Source: an uncultured Chitinophaga sp. (GTDB lineage Bacteria > Bacteroidota > Bacteroidia > Chitinophagales > Chitinophagaceae). From it: a DNA stretch of 64,000 bases. Of the stretch, positions 63,675 through 64,000 are shown piece by piece. The notes below the pieces were generated by a model. The model was given only the letters and a program-made list of their open reading frames with translations, was not told where the DNA came from and made no database searches. The number at the start of each line of letters is the position of its first letter. The stretch's first letter is position 1. Both the position numbers and the translations under genes were made by a program. The stretch covers positions 62,001-126,000 of the forward strand of contig NZ_CABHOU010000076.1 in assembly GCF_902168175.1 (NCBI RefSeq), read 5' to 3'.

Positions 63675-64000
63675 ATGAAGGAGTATATCAGGCTTTTCCG
63701 GAATATCCGTATTGGCGATGTGCCTTCGGTGGGCGGTAAAAACGCCTCCCTGGGCGAAATGGTATCCGGACTGTCAAACCTGGGCATCACGGTGCCAGAC
63801 GGATATGCAGTTACCGCGGAGGCATTTCGGGAGTTCATTCAGTATAATGCATTGGAAGAAGCTTTGCGCCGGTTGATGCAATCTCTTGATAAAACAGATT
63901 ACGGCAACCTCAACCAGGTTGGGGCAAGGGCAAGAGAGTTGATGCTCGACGCGATTATGCCAGGTAGCATAGAGGATGCTATCATTAAGGCTTACAGGGA
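63675..64000 (+). CDS. Phosphoenolpyruvate synthase-like protein (N-terminal part)
   Basis: Read from the ATG at 63675 to the window edge, 108 codons. The start 'MKEYIRLFRNIRIGDVPSVG' followed by GKNASLGEM, then 'LGITVPDGYAVTAEAFREF', is the N-terminus of the PEP synthase/pyruvate phosphate dikinase nucleotide-binding domain, whose loop GGKNASLGE is highly conserved. PEP synthase makes phosphoenolpyruvate from pyruvate and ATP for gluconeogenesis. The rest is outside the window, so PEP synthase and a PPDK-like relative cannot be told apart. Confidence 0.85.
   Translation, partial: MKEYIRLFRNIRIGDVPSVGGKNASLGEMVSGLSNLGITVPDGYAVTAEAFREFIQYNALEEALRRLMQSLDKTDYGNLNQVGARARELMLDAIMPGSIEDAIIKAYR

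Overview
The window looks like a chromosomal segment of a Bacteroidota bacterium, most likely Chitinophagaceae (Chitinophaga-like). The grounds are four SusD/RagB lipoproteins' worth of SusC/SusD loci (three SusC and three SusD genes, one SusD cut by the left edge), an ECF sigma/FecR/STN-SusC signalling set, DUF2723, DUF4843 and PKD-like lipoproteins, and several promoters of the Bacteroidota type TTG-N19-TAnnTTTG. No taxon was verified by search.

Left part, minus strand (1-14796): a CHRD-domain lipoprotein followed by two SusC/SusD pairs; a sugar pair made of a Gfo/Idh/MocA oxidoreductase and a DUF1080 protein; and a VWA protein with a MoxR/ChlI-like AAA+ ATPase. Plus strand (14932-27320): ECF sigma factor, FecR anti-sigma factor and an STN-type SusC/SusD, then a DUF4843 lipoprotein, a PKD-like lipoprotein, two TlpA-type thioredoxins and an exported TIM-barrel sugar epimerase-like protein. 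This reads as one regulated uptake locus ending at a strong terminator near 26365.

Middle (27321-38745): a 760-base non-coding stretch with a striking 11-bp tandem repeat and several stem-loops; a large DUF2723 membrane protein; an ABM monooxygenase; an RbsD/FucU-like lipoprotein translationally next to a GH116-like glycosidase; a mosaic of gene scraps copied from two neighbouring genes; a polysaccharide deacetylase and a SAM hydrolase tail to tail; then two near-identical tRNA-Lys(UUU) genes flanking a LysR regulator.

A degenerate mobile island of about 5.06 kb (39097-44148) sits in the 3' end of the second tRNA-Lys. A 12-bp piece of the tRNA is repeated at the far end, where a relaxase gene is cut off and the tRNA's probable native terminator is found. 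The island carries a HEPN-motif protein, a PIN-like protein, two unrecognised genes (one probably frameshifted), an excisionase-like HTH protein, an array of palindromes and mobC plus a truncated relaxase. No integrase is visible.

Right part (44401-64000, plus strand): a Crp/Fnr-family regulator followed by sulfur genes (TauE, two YeeE/YedE halves, persulfide dioxygenase-rhodanese), DUF202, a TolC-RND-adaptor efflux operon, a response regulator and a CheR-PAS-histidine kinase, a P-type cation ATPase, Hsp20, a triple-BON protein and the start of a PEP synthase-like gene. TGA-N6-TCA type dyads lie upstream of several of these units, suggesting that the adjacent Crp/Fnr protein controls a local sulfur and stress regulon. 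The best leads are this regulon, the tRNA-Lys island with its HEPN and PIN proteins, the palindrome array before mobC, and the mosaic pseudogene at 35424-35704.
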